A stretch of DNA of 39,525 bases from Verrucomicrobiota bacterium (GTDB taxonomy: Bacteria > Verrucomicrobiota > Verrucomicrobiia > Limisphaerales > SIBE01). A program made the position numbers and the translations under genes. The notes beneath the pieces are model-generated. The model did no database searches. It had not been told where the DNA came from and was given only the letters and a program-made list of their open reading frames with translations. This document shows, piece by piece, positions 16,841-24,844 of this stretch. Position 1 is the stretch's first letter; each line of letters starts with the position of its first letter. The DNA is taken from the NCBI GenBank assembly GCA_016871535.1, contig VHCZ01000027.1:1-39525 (forward strand), read 5' to 3'.

Positions 16841-17287
16841 GGCAAACAAGCTGTTCGAGACCCGGACGCGGATGCGCTCGCCATTTACTGGGACTTCGGC
16901 GACGGCACGGTGAGCGCCAATGTTCTCGAAACCGTGAAGGATTGGAGCGAACGTCGGCGCGTTCATTTACGGGTATCGCACCGTGCGAACGAGCGGGGAT
17001 GCTCCTGTCGTCATCGAACGCCGCGATGCCGGCGGCATCGACTTCGTGGCGCAGCCGCTTCCGAGAGTGACGGCTCAGGCCAGCAAGAACGTCTTCACGA
17101 AGGCGAACCCGGCGTTGAAATCATCTTCACGCGAACGGGACCCGTGGACGAACCGTTGCGCGTGCCGTTCCTGGTGAACGGACAAGCTGGACCCAACGAT
17201 TACGCGCCGCTCGAACCGAACGAGGTTTTGATTCCGGCCGGCGCCCACTCCACGAAGTTGTCGTTCGTCGCCATTCGAGATTACTGA
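16841..17287 (+). pseudogene. Remnant of a PKD / Calx-beta domain secreted protein
   Basis: From ~16841 one frame reads a PKD-domain core (DPDADALAIYWDFGDGTVS). It becomes Arg-rich nonsense after ~16945, where another frame continues sensibly (RTSGDAPVVIERRDAGGIDF ... QASKNVFTKANP). The first frame resumes with a Calx-beta-like strand set (EIIFTRTGPVDEPLRVPFLV ... LIPAGAHSTKLSFVAI) and stops at 17287. There is no start, and at least two frameshifts are needed. The intact gene was presumably a large exported modular protein; what is left is not functional. It abuts repeat D1. Confidence 0.7.
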
Positions 17288-17875
17288 TCAGACCGTGGGA
17301 TAGAATACACTTTGCCAGGAGGGATTCTGGCCAGCGGCGAGGAGCGAGCGAGGCGGTGTATCCACCGATTTACAACGAGCGAGCGACGAAGCGGCTGGCC
17401 AAAAGACCCCTGGCCCTGCGGGTTGCGCCGCATTTGGGATCTGGCTTCGTTGCTCCTCAGTCAATCCGTATGCGAGAAGCGTCGCGAACCACGACGATCC
17501 CCGGAGCGCGGACAACCGTGCCCGCGCGATCCGCGGGTTCGACTAAATCCGCCGCTGTTTGGGAGGGAGAGGCTCCCGCCGAACCTGGCATTCCATTGAG
17601 AATGGGTTCGGTATGACCCTTTCCCTCCCATTTTCGGGGTCACGAAATGTCCAAACCCGAGGGGAACGAAAGTCCCATTGCTGAGCGCGCTGGCTCCGCG
17701 CAAATTGACGCACGAACGAAAGACCAATCTCACGGATTATTTGCTGACGGGAGGTCAGGTCTCTGTTCACCAGCCTTTCTACTGGACGGCGCTGGCGCTC
17801 TCACTGTTGGCAGGCTTCCTCGTGCCGCTGCCAAAAGGGTTGAAAACCCGGATTGAGTTCACTAGGTTGGCTCGC
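17288..17875 (+). other. Repeat-derived gap before the binding-protein gene
   Basis: About 17318-17483 resembles a worn member of the A/B class: arms ttctggccagc / gctggccaaaa enclose gcgaggagcgagcga ... aacgagcgagcgacgaag, followed by a half-lobe ending ctggcttcgttgctcctcagtc (core 1 in the A2 orientation). Around 17560-17635 is another inverted pair (gggagggagaggctcc ... ccctttccctccc). The frame of the binding protein is open back to 17678 and holds one hydrophobic stretch (YWTALALSLLAGFLVPLP), perhaps the end of a lost membrane protein. I would not call it a gene. Confidence 0.4.
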
Positions 17876-18865
17876 ATGAAACCTGCGCCTCTTCTCTCAC
17901 TCTTGATCTCTCTTCTGACGCCGTTGGGATTTTCAGCCAGTGCGGCGGAGAAAGCCTACACGCTCGCCGTCATTCCCAAAGGCACCACGCACGAATTTTG
18001 GAAGTCCATCAACGCGGGCGCGTTCAAGGCGCGGCAGGAATTGAATGAAAAGGGTTTGAAGGTCGAGGTCATTTGGAAAGGTCCGTTGAAAGAGGACGAC
18101 CGCGACCAGCAAATCCAGGTGGTCGAGAACTTCATGTCCCGCCGCGTCAACGGCATCGTGCTCGCCCCGCTGGATTCGCAGGCGCTCGTCCGGCCCGTGC
18201 ACAGCGCGATCTCCGCCAAAGTGCCCGTCGTCGTCATGGACTCTGATCTGAATTCGGACCGCTACGTCAGTTTTGTCGCGACGGATAACTTCAAAGGCGG
18301 CGTGATGGCTGGAGAACACCTGGCGAAGCTGCTGGGCGGAAAAGGCAACGTGATTCTGTTGCGCTACCAGGTCGGTTCCGCGAGCACCGAGAATCGCGAG
18401 AAGGGATTCCTGGAAGCCATCCGCAAGTTTCCCGAGATCAAACTGATCTCTTCGGATCAATTCGCCGGTCCCACCCGCGAGACGGGCTATCAAGTCTCCC
18501 AGAATCTCCTCAATCGCTATGGCCGGGAGGTGGACGGCATCTTTTGTCCGTGCGAACCGCCCACGATTGCAATGGCGATGGCGCTCCGCAACATTGGCAA
18601 GGCCGGCGGCAAAGTGAAAATGGTCGGCTTCGACGCCGGGTCCCAGTCCGTGCAGGATTTGAAGAACGGTGACGTGCAAGGGCTGATTGTGCAGAATCCG
18701 GTTTTGATGGGTTACACCGCCGTGATGACGATGATGAAACATCTCCAGGGGCAGCAGGTCGAGAAACGGGTCGATACCGGCGTTTATCTCGTCACCCGGG
18801 AAAACATGGAGCAACCGGAGATCAAAGAATTGCTCTATCCACCGTTGGAGAAGTATCTGAAGTGA
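17876..18865 (+). CDS. Sugar ABC transporter substrate-binding protein (RbsB-like)
   Basis: 329-aa exported periplasmic binding protein of the Peripla_BP_4 type. ATG 17876 gives a clear signal peptide (MKPAPLLSLLISLLTPLGF, cleavage near ASA-AE); the frame upstream is not part of it. Seen: AVIPKGTTHEFWKSINAG (ligand-facing aromatic after the first strand), VNGIVLAPLDSQALVRPV, KVPVVVMDSDL, ATDNFKGGVMAGEHLAKLLGG, STENREKGFLEAI, VDGIFCPCEPPTIAMAMAL and MVGFDAGSQSVQDLKNG. This is the fold used for ribose, galactose, xylitol and related ligands; the exact ligand cannot be read from the sequence. It is followed by MITE A2 and then an RbsA-like ATPase, its likely partner. Confidence 0.9.
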   Translation: MKPAPLLSLLISLLTPLGFSASAAEKAYTLAVIPKGTTHEFWKSINAGAFKARQELNEKGLKVEVIWKGPLKEDDRDQQIQVVENFMSRRVNGIVLAPLDSQALVRPVHSAISAKVPVVVMDSDLNSDRYVSFVATDNFKGGVMAGEHLAKLLGGKGNVILLRYQVGSASTENREKGFLEAIRKFPEIKLISSDQFAGPTRETGYQVSQNLLNRYGREVDGIFCPCEPPTIAMAMALRNIGKAGGKVKMVGFDAGSQSVQDLKNGDVQGLIVQNPVLMGYTAVMTMMKHLQGQQVEKRVDTGVYLVTRENMEQPEIKELLYPPLEKYLK

Positions 18866-18949
18866 CTCTGGAAAGACCGCTGAGCGCAAGTGAACGGGCG
18901 TCCTTCTGCGCGTCGGCGCCTTGGAGTCGGCAGACTTCTCTGCTCCTTA

Positions 18950-19222
18950 GAGCGTGTCCGAAAATTGCGCGGGGTCCTGCGGCGAGGGATTTTGGCTGTG
19001 GCCAAGGCGGCGAGGTCCGAGCATCCCCAACGCGGGCTGTAAGGACCGAGCCAACGCAGGCCACGGACAAAAGACCCGCCGCCCGGAGGGTTTTCGCGCC
19101 AAAGGCCGCCTGGCTTCGTTGCTCCTCAGTCGAAGATCCAGGGAGGATATTCTCCTTCGTTGCGCCTCGCCATCCGGCCTTTGGCGCGAAAACAGGACCC
19201 CGCGGAATTTTCGGACACGCTC
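18950..19222 (-). mobile_element. MITE-like element A2 (273 bp)
   Basis: Same length as A1 and nearly identical to its reverse complement. The 30-bp ends differ from each other at one position and are flanked by TTA at 18947-18949 and 19223-19225. Same lobe 1 palindrome (ggttttcgcgccaaaggcc / ggcctttggcgcgaaaac) and cores. It sits between the binding-protein and ATPase genes; its right end is 24 bp before the ATPase ATG, so it must either be transcribed through or supply the ATPase promoter. Confidence 0.87.
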
Positions 19223-19246
19223 TTAAACTTTGAACTTGGAACTCCA

Positions 19247-20743
19247 ATGGAACCTCGTTTGAGAATGCTCGGTTTGCAGAAAAGCTTCGGCGCGACGCGC
19301 GCGCTGAGGAACGTCGAGCTGGAGGTCGCGCCGGGACAAGTCCACGCCTTGATCGGTGAGAACGGCGCCGGGAAAAGCACGCTGATGAAGATTCTCAGCG
19401 GCGCCTACACGCCGGACGCCGGACGCATCGAGTTGGATGGAGAACCCTTTGTTCCGGAACATCCGTTGCACGCGCGCCGTTGTGGCATCGCCATGATTTA
19501 CCAGGAGCTGAATCTGGCGCCGCACCTCAGCGTCGAGGAAAATATTCTCCTCGGAGAGGAACCGCGGCGGCTGGGCTGGATCAACCGGACGCGCCGCCGG
19601 GAGATGGCTCGCGCCGCGCTGGCGGAACTTCGCCACGAAAATATTCCGCTGAACGCGCCGGTGAGCCGCCGGCCCATCGCGGAACAACAGATTGTCGAGA
19701 TCGCTCGCGCGCTGCTGGGTGAACCGAAAGTCCTGATCATGGATGAACCCACGAGCAGCCTGACCGACGTGGACACGGAAAATCTGTTTGCCGCCATTGC
19801 CCGGCTGCGGCAACGCGGCGTGAGCATCGTTTATATCAGCCATTTCCTGGAAGAGTGTCAGAGAATTTGCGACCGCTACACCGTCTTGCGTGACGGCGAG
19901 ACGGTCGGGGCAGGGGAGATGGCCGGCGGCTCGCTGGATGAGATCATCCGTTTGATGGTGGGGCGCGAGATCAAAGAAATCTATCCTCGCAGCGTGCGGC
20001 AGTTGGGCGAGCCGGTGCTGGAGTTGAAAGCGCTCGCCGGGCGCGGCAAGCCGCGCGCCGTGAATTTGGCGTTGCGCGCCGGCGAAATCCTCGGAGTGGC
20101 GGGCTTGATTGGAGCGGGCCGGACCGAAACCCTTCGCGTTTGTTTCGGCTTGGACCGCTTTGAAAGCGGGGAAGTGTTCGTTTATTCCAGGCGGCAACGC
20201 CGCTGCACGCCTGGCCGCAGTCTGGCGGAAGGCATCGGTTTGCTCAGCGAAAATCGCAAAGAGGAAGGGCTGATGCTGAACCGAACGCTGGCGGACAATC
20301 TCACCATCACGCGCTATGCCCCCATGGCCCGGCTGGGCCTGATCAGCGCCCGGCGGCAACGCCGCGCGGCTCTCGATTGGATGCAGCGCCTCAACGTGCG
20401 CGCCGCCGGCCCCGAACAGGCGATCGGCGAGTTGTCGGGCGGCAATCAGCAAAAAGTGGCGCTGGGCCGGTTGCTTCACCACGACGCCCGAATTCTTCTG
20501 CTCGATGAACCGACGCGCGGCATTGACGTCGGGAGCAAGAGCGAGATTTACCGGCTGATGGGACAACTGGCCGGGCAGGGGAAGGCGATCATTTTTGTCA
20601 GCTCGTATCTGCCGGAGTTGATGGGCGTGTGCGACACCCTCGGCGTGATGTGCCGCGGCGTCCTGTCGGAAGTGCGCCCGGCCTCGGCGTGGACCGAGCA
20701 CAGCATCATCAGCGCCGCGATCGGGCAGAATCAGTCAGTATGA
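19247..20743 (+). CDS. Sugar ABC transporter ATPase, double ABC domain (RbsA/MglA-like)
   Basis: 498-aa cytoplasmic ATPase with two fused ABC domains. Domain 1: Walker A GENGAGKST, Q-loop YQELNLAPHLSVEENI, signature region PIAEQQIVEIARAL (degenerate, as in RbsA), Walker B VLIMDEPTSSL. Domain 2: degenerate Walker A GLIGAGRTETL, canonical signature LSGGNQQKVALGR, Walker B ILLLDEPTRGIDVG. This asymmetry is typical of the RbsA/XylG/MglA group. ATG 19247 fits the usual N-terminus (LRMLGLQKSFGATRALRNV); the open frame upstream lies in element A2. No permease (RbsC-like) gene follows, so the system is incomplete in this window. Confidence 0.92.
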   Translation: MEPRLRMLGLQKSFGATRALRNVELEVAPGQVHALIGENGAGKSTLMKILSGAYTPDAGRIELDGEPFVPEHPLHARRCGIAMIYQELNLAPHLSVEENILLGEEPRRLGWINRTRRREMARAALAELRHENIPLNAPVSRRPIAEQQIVEIARALLGEPKVLIMDEPTSSLTDVDTENLFAAIARLRQRGVSIVYISHFLEECQRICDRYTVLRDGETVGAGEMAGGSLDEIIRLMVGREIKEIYPRSVRQLGEPVLELKALAGRGKPRAVNLALRAGEILGVAGLIGAGRTETLRVCFGLDRFESGEVFVYSRRQRRCTPGRSLAEGIGLLSENRKEEGLMLNRTLADNLTITRYAPMARLGLISARRQRRAALDWMQRLNVRAAGPEQAIGELSGGNQQKVALGRLLHHDARILLLDEPTRGIDVGSKSEIYRLMGQLAGQGKAIIFVSSYLPELMGVCDTLGVMCRGVLSEVRPASAWTEHSIISAAIGQNQSV

Positions 20744-20750
20744 AGTGAGG

Positions 20751-20924
20751 ATCGCCTCACCCCGGCCCCACTGCCGTTGATAAGACCATCGACGGTAGGG
20801 CGAAGCGTCCTCGCTGAGCCGATCATCCATCGTCTGCTCAATGGCATTGCGGCTCGCCGGGACGGGCTCGCCCTACCATCGAAAGCGCTTGATTCACTGG
20901 CAGTGGGGCCAGGGTAAGGACGAT
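20751..20924 (+). repeat. Nested palindromic repeat E
   Basis: Outer arms (20751-20775, atcgcctcaccccggccccactgcc-like, and 20899-20924) are a near-perfect ~25-bp inverted repeat. Inside, GTAGGGCGA...CTGAGCCG and CGGCTCGCC...TCGCCCTAC (about 20795-20821 and 20850-20877) form a second inverted pair. It lies 8 bp after the ATPase stop and fills most of the gap to the aldehyde dehydrogenase. No coding capacity. Confidence 0.75.
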
Positions 20925-21015
20925 TCACCAATTCCATTGAATAGATGCGGCTGAAGGGTGACGCAAAACGACATTTTGACTTTGCATCGCTCGCCCGCTG
21001 GTGGTGAATAGCGCC

Positions 21016-22443
21016 ATGAAATCGTATCCGCTCTATCTGAATGGAGAATGGCTCCGGACCAAGGCGGTGCATCCGGTGATGAATCCGGCCACGGGCCGCG
21101 CGTTCGCGAGCGTTTCCACGGTTGACCGCGCCCGGGTGCGCCAGGCGGTGGCGGAGGCGCATGCGGCGTTCCTTTCCTGGCGGCAACTCACCGGCAAAGC
21201 GCGTGGCGAATTCCTTCAGAAGATCGCCGCGCAGATGGAGCGTCGCCGCGACGAGATCGCGCGGCTGATCACGCTCGAAAATGGCAAGCCGCTCGCGCAG
21301 AGCCATGCGGAAGTCGCAATGTCGATCGATCACTTGCGGTGGTTCGCGGAGGAAGCGCGCCGCGCCTACGGACGCATCGTGCCCAATCAAGTCGAGGGCA
21401 AACGGCATCTCGTCATCAAAAGCCCGATGGGCGTGGCGGGCGCGATCAGCCCGTGGAATTTTCCGATGGTGCTGGGCGTGCGCAAAGCCGCGCCCGCGCT
21501 GGCCGCGGGTTGCACGGTCATGTTGAAACCGGCGCGCCAGACGCCGCTTTCTTCGATCGCCTTCGCCGAATGCGTTCACGCGGCCCAACTCCCAGCGGGC
21601 GTCTTCCAACTCGTTTGCGGCGCGGCTTCCGAGATTGGTCAGGAGCTGCTGGAAAATCCGCTCTGCCGGAAGATCAGTTTCACCGGATCGACCGAAACCG
21701 GGCAGTTATTGATTCGCGGCGCCGCCCTCGGCGTGAAGCCGCTTTCGCTGGAACTCGGCGGCCAGGCGCCGGTGCTGGTTTTCCAGGACGCGGAGATCGA
21801 CAAAGCCGTGGCCGGCGCGATGATCGCGAAGTTCCGCAACACCGGCCAGTCCTGCATCGCTGCGAACCGGATCTACGTCCAGCGCCCCATCTACAAAAAG
21901 TTCCTGGCCTTATTTGTGGCGAAGACGAAGGCGTTGAAAGTGGGCGATGGCCTCGAAGCGGGCGTCGAGATCGGCCCGTTGATTGACAAGGCCGCGTTAG
22001 CCAAGGCGAGCGAGCATGTCGAAGATGCCGTGCAGAAAGGCGCGCGATTGCTGTGCGGCGGACAACCGCTCACGCGCCGGAAAGGCTTCTTCTTCGAGCC
22101 GACCGTTCTCGCCGACGTTCCCGACACCGGGCTTTGCATGCGGGAAGAAACCTTCGCGCCGATTGCGCCCGTGACGGTGTTCGACACGGAAGAGGAAGCG
22201 ATCCGGCGCGCCAATGCTTCGAACTACGGATTGAGCGCGTATGCCTTCACCAACGATCTGCGCCGCGCGTTCCGGCTCATGGAACGCCTTGAGGCCGGGA
22301 TGATCGGCATCAACGATGGCGTGCCGACCACGAGCCAGTGTCCGTTCGGTGGCGTCAAGCAGAGCGGCTGGGGACGGGAACTGGGGATCGAAGGCATGGA
22401 GGCTTTCCTGGAGACGAAACATGTTTCGCTGGGGGTCGGTTGA
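21016..22443 (+). CDS. NAD(P)-dependent aldehyde dehydrogenase, succinate-semialdehyde dehydrogenase-like
   Basis: 475-aa cytoplasmic ALDH-superfamily enzyme. ATG 21016 gives MKSYPLYLNGEW, the normal N-terminus; GTG codons 4-5 codons upstream are possible but unlikely. Seen: GVAGAISPWNFPMVL (cofactor-binding PWNFP), LKPARQTPLSS, SFTGSTETGQLLI, LELGGQAPVLVF (catalytic Glu), FRNTGQSCIAANRIYV (nucleophile Cys), EETFAPIAPV and PFGGVKQSGWGRELG. Overall it resembles GabD-type succinate-semialdehyde dehydrogenases, but glycolaldehyde/lactaldehyde or sugar-derived aldehydes are equally possible given the sugar-transport neighbours. LELGGQ has Gln where many members have Asn or Lys. Confidence 0.92.
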   Translation: MKSYPLYLNGEWLRTKAVHPVMNPATGRAFASVSTVDRARVRQAVAEAHAAFLSWRQLTGKARGEFLQKIAAQMERRRDEIARLITLENGKPLAQSHAEVAMSIDHLRWFAEEARRAYGRIVPNQVEGKRHLVIKSPMGVAGAISPWNFPMVLGVRKAAPALAAGCTVMLKPARQTPLSSIAFAECVHAAQLPAGVFQLVCGAASEIGQELLENPLCRKISFTGSTETGQLLIRGAALGVKPLSLELGGQAPVLVFQDAEIDKAVAGAMIAKFRNTGQSCIAANRIYVQRPIYKKFLALFVAKTKALKVGDGLEAGVEIGPLIDKAALAKASEHVEDAVQKGARLLCGGQPLTRRKGFFFEPTVLADVPDTGLCMREETFAPIAPVTVFDTEEEAIRRANASNYGLSAYAFTNDLRRAFRLMERLEAGMIGINDGVPTTSQCPFGGVKQSGWGRELGIEGMEAFLETKHVSLGVG

Positions 22444-22669
22444 ACGACGAATTACTAATGATGAATGCCGAAAGAATTTCGAATGTCGAAGCCCGAAGGG
22501 CTGGGATTCGTCATTCGGATTTGGATCATTTTTTCGTCATTGGTCATTCGACATTTTGTCATTGTCCGATGGAGCGGGACACGAATTGCGCGATGGCAAG
22601 TTCAAGGCTCCGCAGGAGCGTCGCCCCACCGAACTGCGCTTGCGGGCCTTAAGCTGACAGGATGCCGCG
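22444..22669 (+). other. Repeat-rich gap
   Basis: 22446-22570 is built from degenerate copies of phrases like gaatgacgaa / attcgtcattc / cattggtcattcgacat, which read as imperfect inverted and direct repeats. 22600-22640 (ggctccgcaggagcgtcgccccacc) echoes the phrase after the hairpin at 14511-14534. No gene. Confidence 0.5.
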
Positions 22670-23656
22670 ATGAATAAGCCCACGCTCAACTCCGCAACCT
22701 TGGCCCACGGACGCATCCTTCGAGAGCCAGTCGGTTTCGAGAATGGCTATTGGGTGGGCGCGCCGGGCGCATTCTACGCTGCCGACGAGAAGGCGCTCTA
22801 TCTCACCTACCGGATTCGGCGCCCGCGCGGCGTTGCCCCGGATCGCGGCGGTGAGGCAAGGATTGCTCGTTCGACGGATTTCCAGAATTTTCAAGACGTG
22901 TGGTCCGTGACGAAAGATCAATGCCGGAGCGCTTCCATCGAACGGTGCGCGCTGCGGAAGGGACCGGACGGGCAGTGGCGCTACTTCGCCTGCTTCGTCG
23001 ATCCGGCCGACGGCCGATGGTGCGTCGAAGTGATCGAGGCTCCGGAGATTCGGACGCTGGACCCGGCCTGCTCCCAACGTCTCTTTTCCGCTCAGCCGCT
23101 CGGCCTGGAAGGCGTGAAGGATCCATGGATACTGGAGGAACGCGGCACATTCCACATGTTCCTGAGCGTCGCCATAAAGACTCCCAAGACGCGCGATGGC
23201 TCGCACGCCACACTCGACATCTTCAACACGGGTGAGTGCGTTTCGGCAACCGGCCTGGCGATTTCCACGGATTTGGAAAACTGGGATTGGCAGGGGGTGG
23301 TGTTCGCGCCGGAAGGCAGAGGCTGGGACGCGTATTGCCGGCGGATCAACAGCGTGGTGCCGCACGAAGGAAAGTATTTTGCGTTTTACGACGGCAGCGC
23401 GAGTCATCTGGAGAATTACGAGGAGAAGACCGGATTGGCCGTCTCGACGGATTTGCGGAACTGGCGGTCGCTGACGCCGGAAGGCTCGTGCCTCGCCAGC
23501 CCGGAATCATCGCACTCGCTGCGGTACGTGGACGCGCCAGTGATCGACGGCTGCCTCCGGCTCTTCTACGAATTCGCCCGGGCGGACGGCGCGCATGACT
23601 TGCGTTGTGTTCGAGCGGATCTTGGCCTCGGTAGTTTCGCGAGGAAAGCCGACTGA
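22670..23656 (+). CDS. Beta-propeller glycoside hydrolase-like protein
   Basis: 328 aa, no signal peptide, so probably cytoplasmic. The pattern of blades with GxYxLTY / WRYFACFVD / FHMFLSVA / YFAFYDGSA / LRLFYEFA strands and repeated LAISTDLENW / LAVSTDLRNW phrases is that of five-bladed propeller glycosidases and phosphorylases (GH43/GH32/GH130-like). VGAPGAFYAAD near the N-terminus and GLEGVKDPWILEERGTFHMF in the middle (the D-P region typical of the family) support this. I cannot assign substrate or confirm a full catalytic set. Position between the aldehyde dehydrogenase and the NagB-like gene fits sugar catabolism. Confidence 0.75.
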   Translation: MNKPTLNSATLAHGRILREPVGFENGYWVGAPGAFYAADEKALYLTYRIRRPRGVAPDRGGEARIARSTDFQNFQDVWSVTKDQCRSASIERCALRKGPDGQWRYFACFVDPADGRWCVEVIEAPEIRTLDPACSQRLFSAQPLGLEGVKDPWILEERGTFHMFLSVAIKTPKTRDGSHATLDIFNTGECVSATGLAISTDLENWDWQGVVFAPEGRGWDAYCRRINSVVPHEGKYFAFYDGSASHLENYEEKTGLAVSTDLRNWRSLTPEGSCLASPESSHSLRYVDAPVIDGCLRLFYEFARADGAHDLRCVRADLGLGSFARKAD

Positions 23657-23680
23657 AACCTAAACCCGAACCAGAAGAGA

Positions 23681-23836
23681 ATGGGGAGCACACGCGCCCT
23701 CGCGTGTTCCGACTGGCGCCCTCGCCAGCCGGATCGTCGGCAGAAACCGTCTCGTCAAACATTCACTCTTTCGGACGGAAGACAGTGGTCGGCGGAGGCG
23801 CCGACCACTGCACGCGAGGGCGCGTGCGCTCCCCAT
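23681..23836 (+). repeat. Palindromic repeat G1 (156 bp)
   Basis: Ends are near-perfect inverted repeats of ~26 bp (ATGGGGAGCACACGCGCCCT... and its inverse). Two internal hairpins are seen: ACTGGCG-ccct-CGCCAGC-like (~23709-23724) and AGTGGTCGGCG-gagg-CGCCGACCACT (~23786-23811). A second copy, G2, lies at 39135-39282 with changed but still paired stem bases. No coding capacity. Confidence 0.8.
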
Positions 23837-23957
23837 CTTTTCATGTGCTTTCGGTTAACAAAGATGAGTATTCAGTATGCTCAAGGCTGATACGACATCA
23901 CTGATAACTGAACACTCATCACTGATTACTGATTACTTCGGTTACACTTGCCGCGCT

Positions 23958-24806
23958 ATGGATGCTGTGTTGCCACGTTACCTGAGCATCTCAGCTATGG
24001 AACTCGGCCGCGGCCACCGCGTCCGCATTCAAATCCTCGGCGGCATGGAGTCCGTTGCTCAGCACTTGGCGGAGGCGGTGTTTGGCGAAATCATGGAAGC
24101 TCAGCGGAACGGACGCGGCGCCACGCTGATCGTTCCGGTCGGTCCTGTGGACCAATTCCCGATCCTGGCAAAGATGATCAACGCGCGCAAACTCTCCTGC
24201 CACGAGACCGTCTTCATCAACATGGACGAGTATCTCACGGAGGACGACCGCTGGATTCCGCAAGAGCACCCGTTGAGTTTTCGCGGTTACATGCAGCGAG
24301 CTTTCTACGATCTGATCGATCCGGCGCTCGCTCCGCCGCCGGAGAATCGAGTGTTCCCTAACCCGCAGAATCTGGGGGCCATCCCGCAACTCATTGAAGC
24401 GCACGGCGTCGTCGATGCGTGTTTCGGCGGCATTGGCATCAACGGTCACCTCGCTTTCAACGAACCGACCGAGCCGGGAGAAAGCTGTTCGCTCGAAGAA
24501 TTTGCCGCGCGGCCCACGCGAGTGTTGAATTTGTCGCGGGAGACACGGACGATTAATTCCGTGACGGTGGGCGGAGAAATCTCGATCCTCCCGAAGCGTG
24601 CCGTGACCGTGGGCATGAAAGAAATCCTGGCTTCGCGGCGGTTGCGTTTTTACTGCAATCGCCCCTGGCAAAGCGCGGTCGTGCGGCGGGCCCTGCACGG
24701 ACCGGTCACGCCGGAATGCCCGGCGTCGCTGCTGCGGTTGCACGCGGACGCGGTGCTGACCGTGGCAGAGTATGTCGCCGCGCCGCCGGATATTCGATTG
24801 CGGTAG
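23958..24806 (+). CDS. NagB-like glucosamine-6-phosphate deaminase/isomerase family protein (divergent)
   Basis: 282 aa from ATG 23958. The frame extends to 23877, but that part encodes a repetitive acactgattac-type stretch. NagB enzymes convert glucosamine-6-P to fructose-6-P and ammonia. Seen: FINMDEYLTEDD (E. coli Asp72 equivalent), GGIGINGHLAFNEP (His143 and Glu148 equivalents kept, Asp141 replaced by Asn), and the ISILPKRAVTVGMKEIL lid-type region. The N-terminal phosphate loop of E. coli NagB (PTGGTP) is replaced by IVPVGPVDQFPIL. I recall this VGPV/GINGH combination as a distinct subfamily whose substrate is less certain. It lies 38 nt before a PIG-L deacetylase, suggesting an amino-sugar pathway. 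Confidence 0.82.
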   Translation: MDAVLPRYLSISAMELGRGHRVRIQILGGMESVAQHLAEAVFGEIMEAQRNGRGATLIVPVGPVDQFPILAKMINARKLSCHETVFINMDEYLTEDDRWIPQEHPLSFRGYMQRAFYDLIDPALAPPPENRVFPNPQNLGAIPQLIEAHGVVDACFGGIGINGHLAFNEPTEPGESCSLEEFAARPTRVLNLSRETRTINSVTVGGEISILPKRAVTVGMKEILASRRLRFYCNRPWQSAVVRRALHGPVTPECPASLLRLHADAVLTVAEYVAAPPDIRLR

Positions 24807-24844
24807 AGGTACGGCATGAGCAATCGATTTCTCTGTTTGCTCCT

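Noticed and set aside
17678-17875. N-terminal extension of the sugar-binding protein
   Set aside because: The frame is open, but a normal signal peptide starts at 17876 and the upstream part contains an unrelated hydrophobic stretch; an extension would bury the signal peptide.
19223-20701. 492-residue minus-strand open frame opposite the ABC ATPase
   Set aside because: The plus strand has complete Walker and signature motifs; the antisense is His/Arg/Gln-rich shadow.
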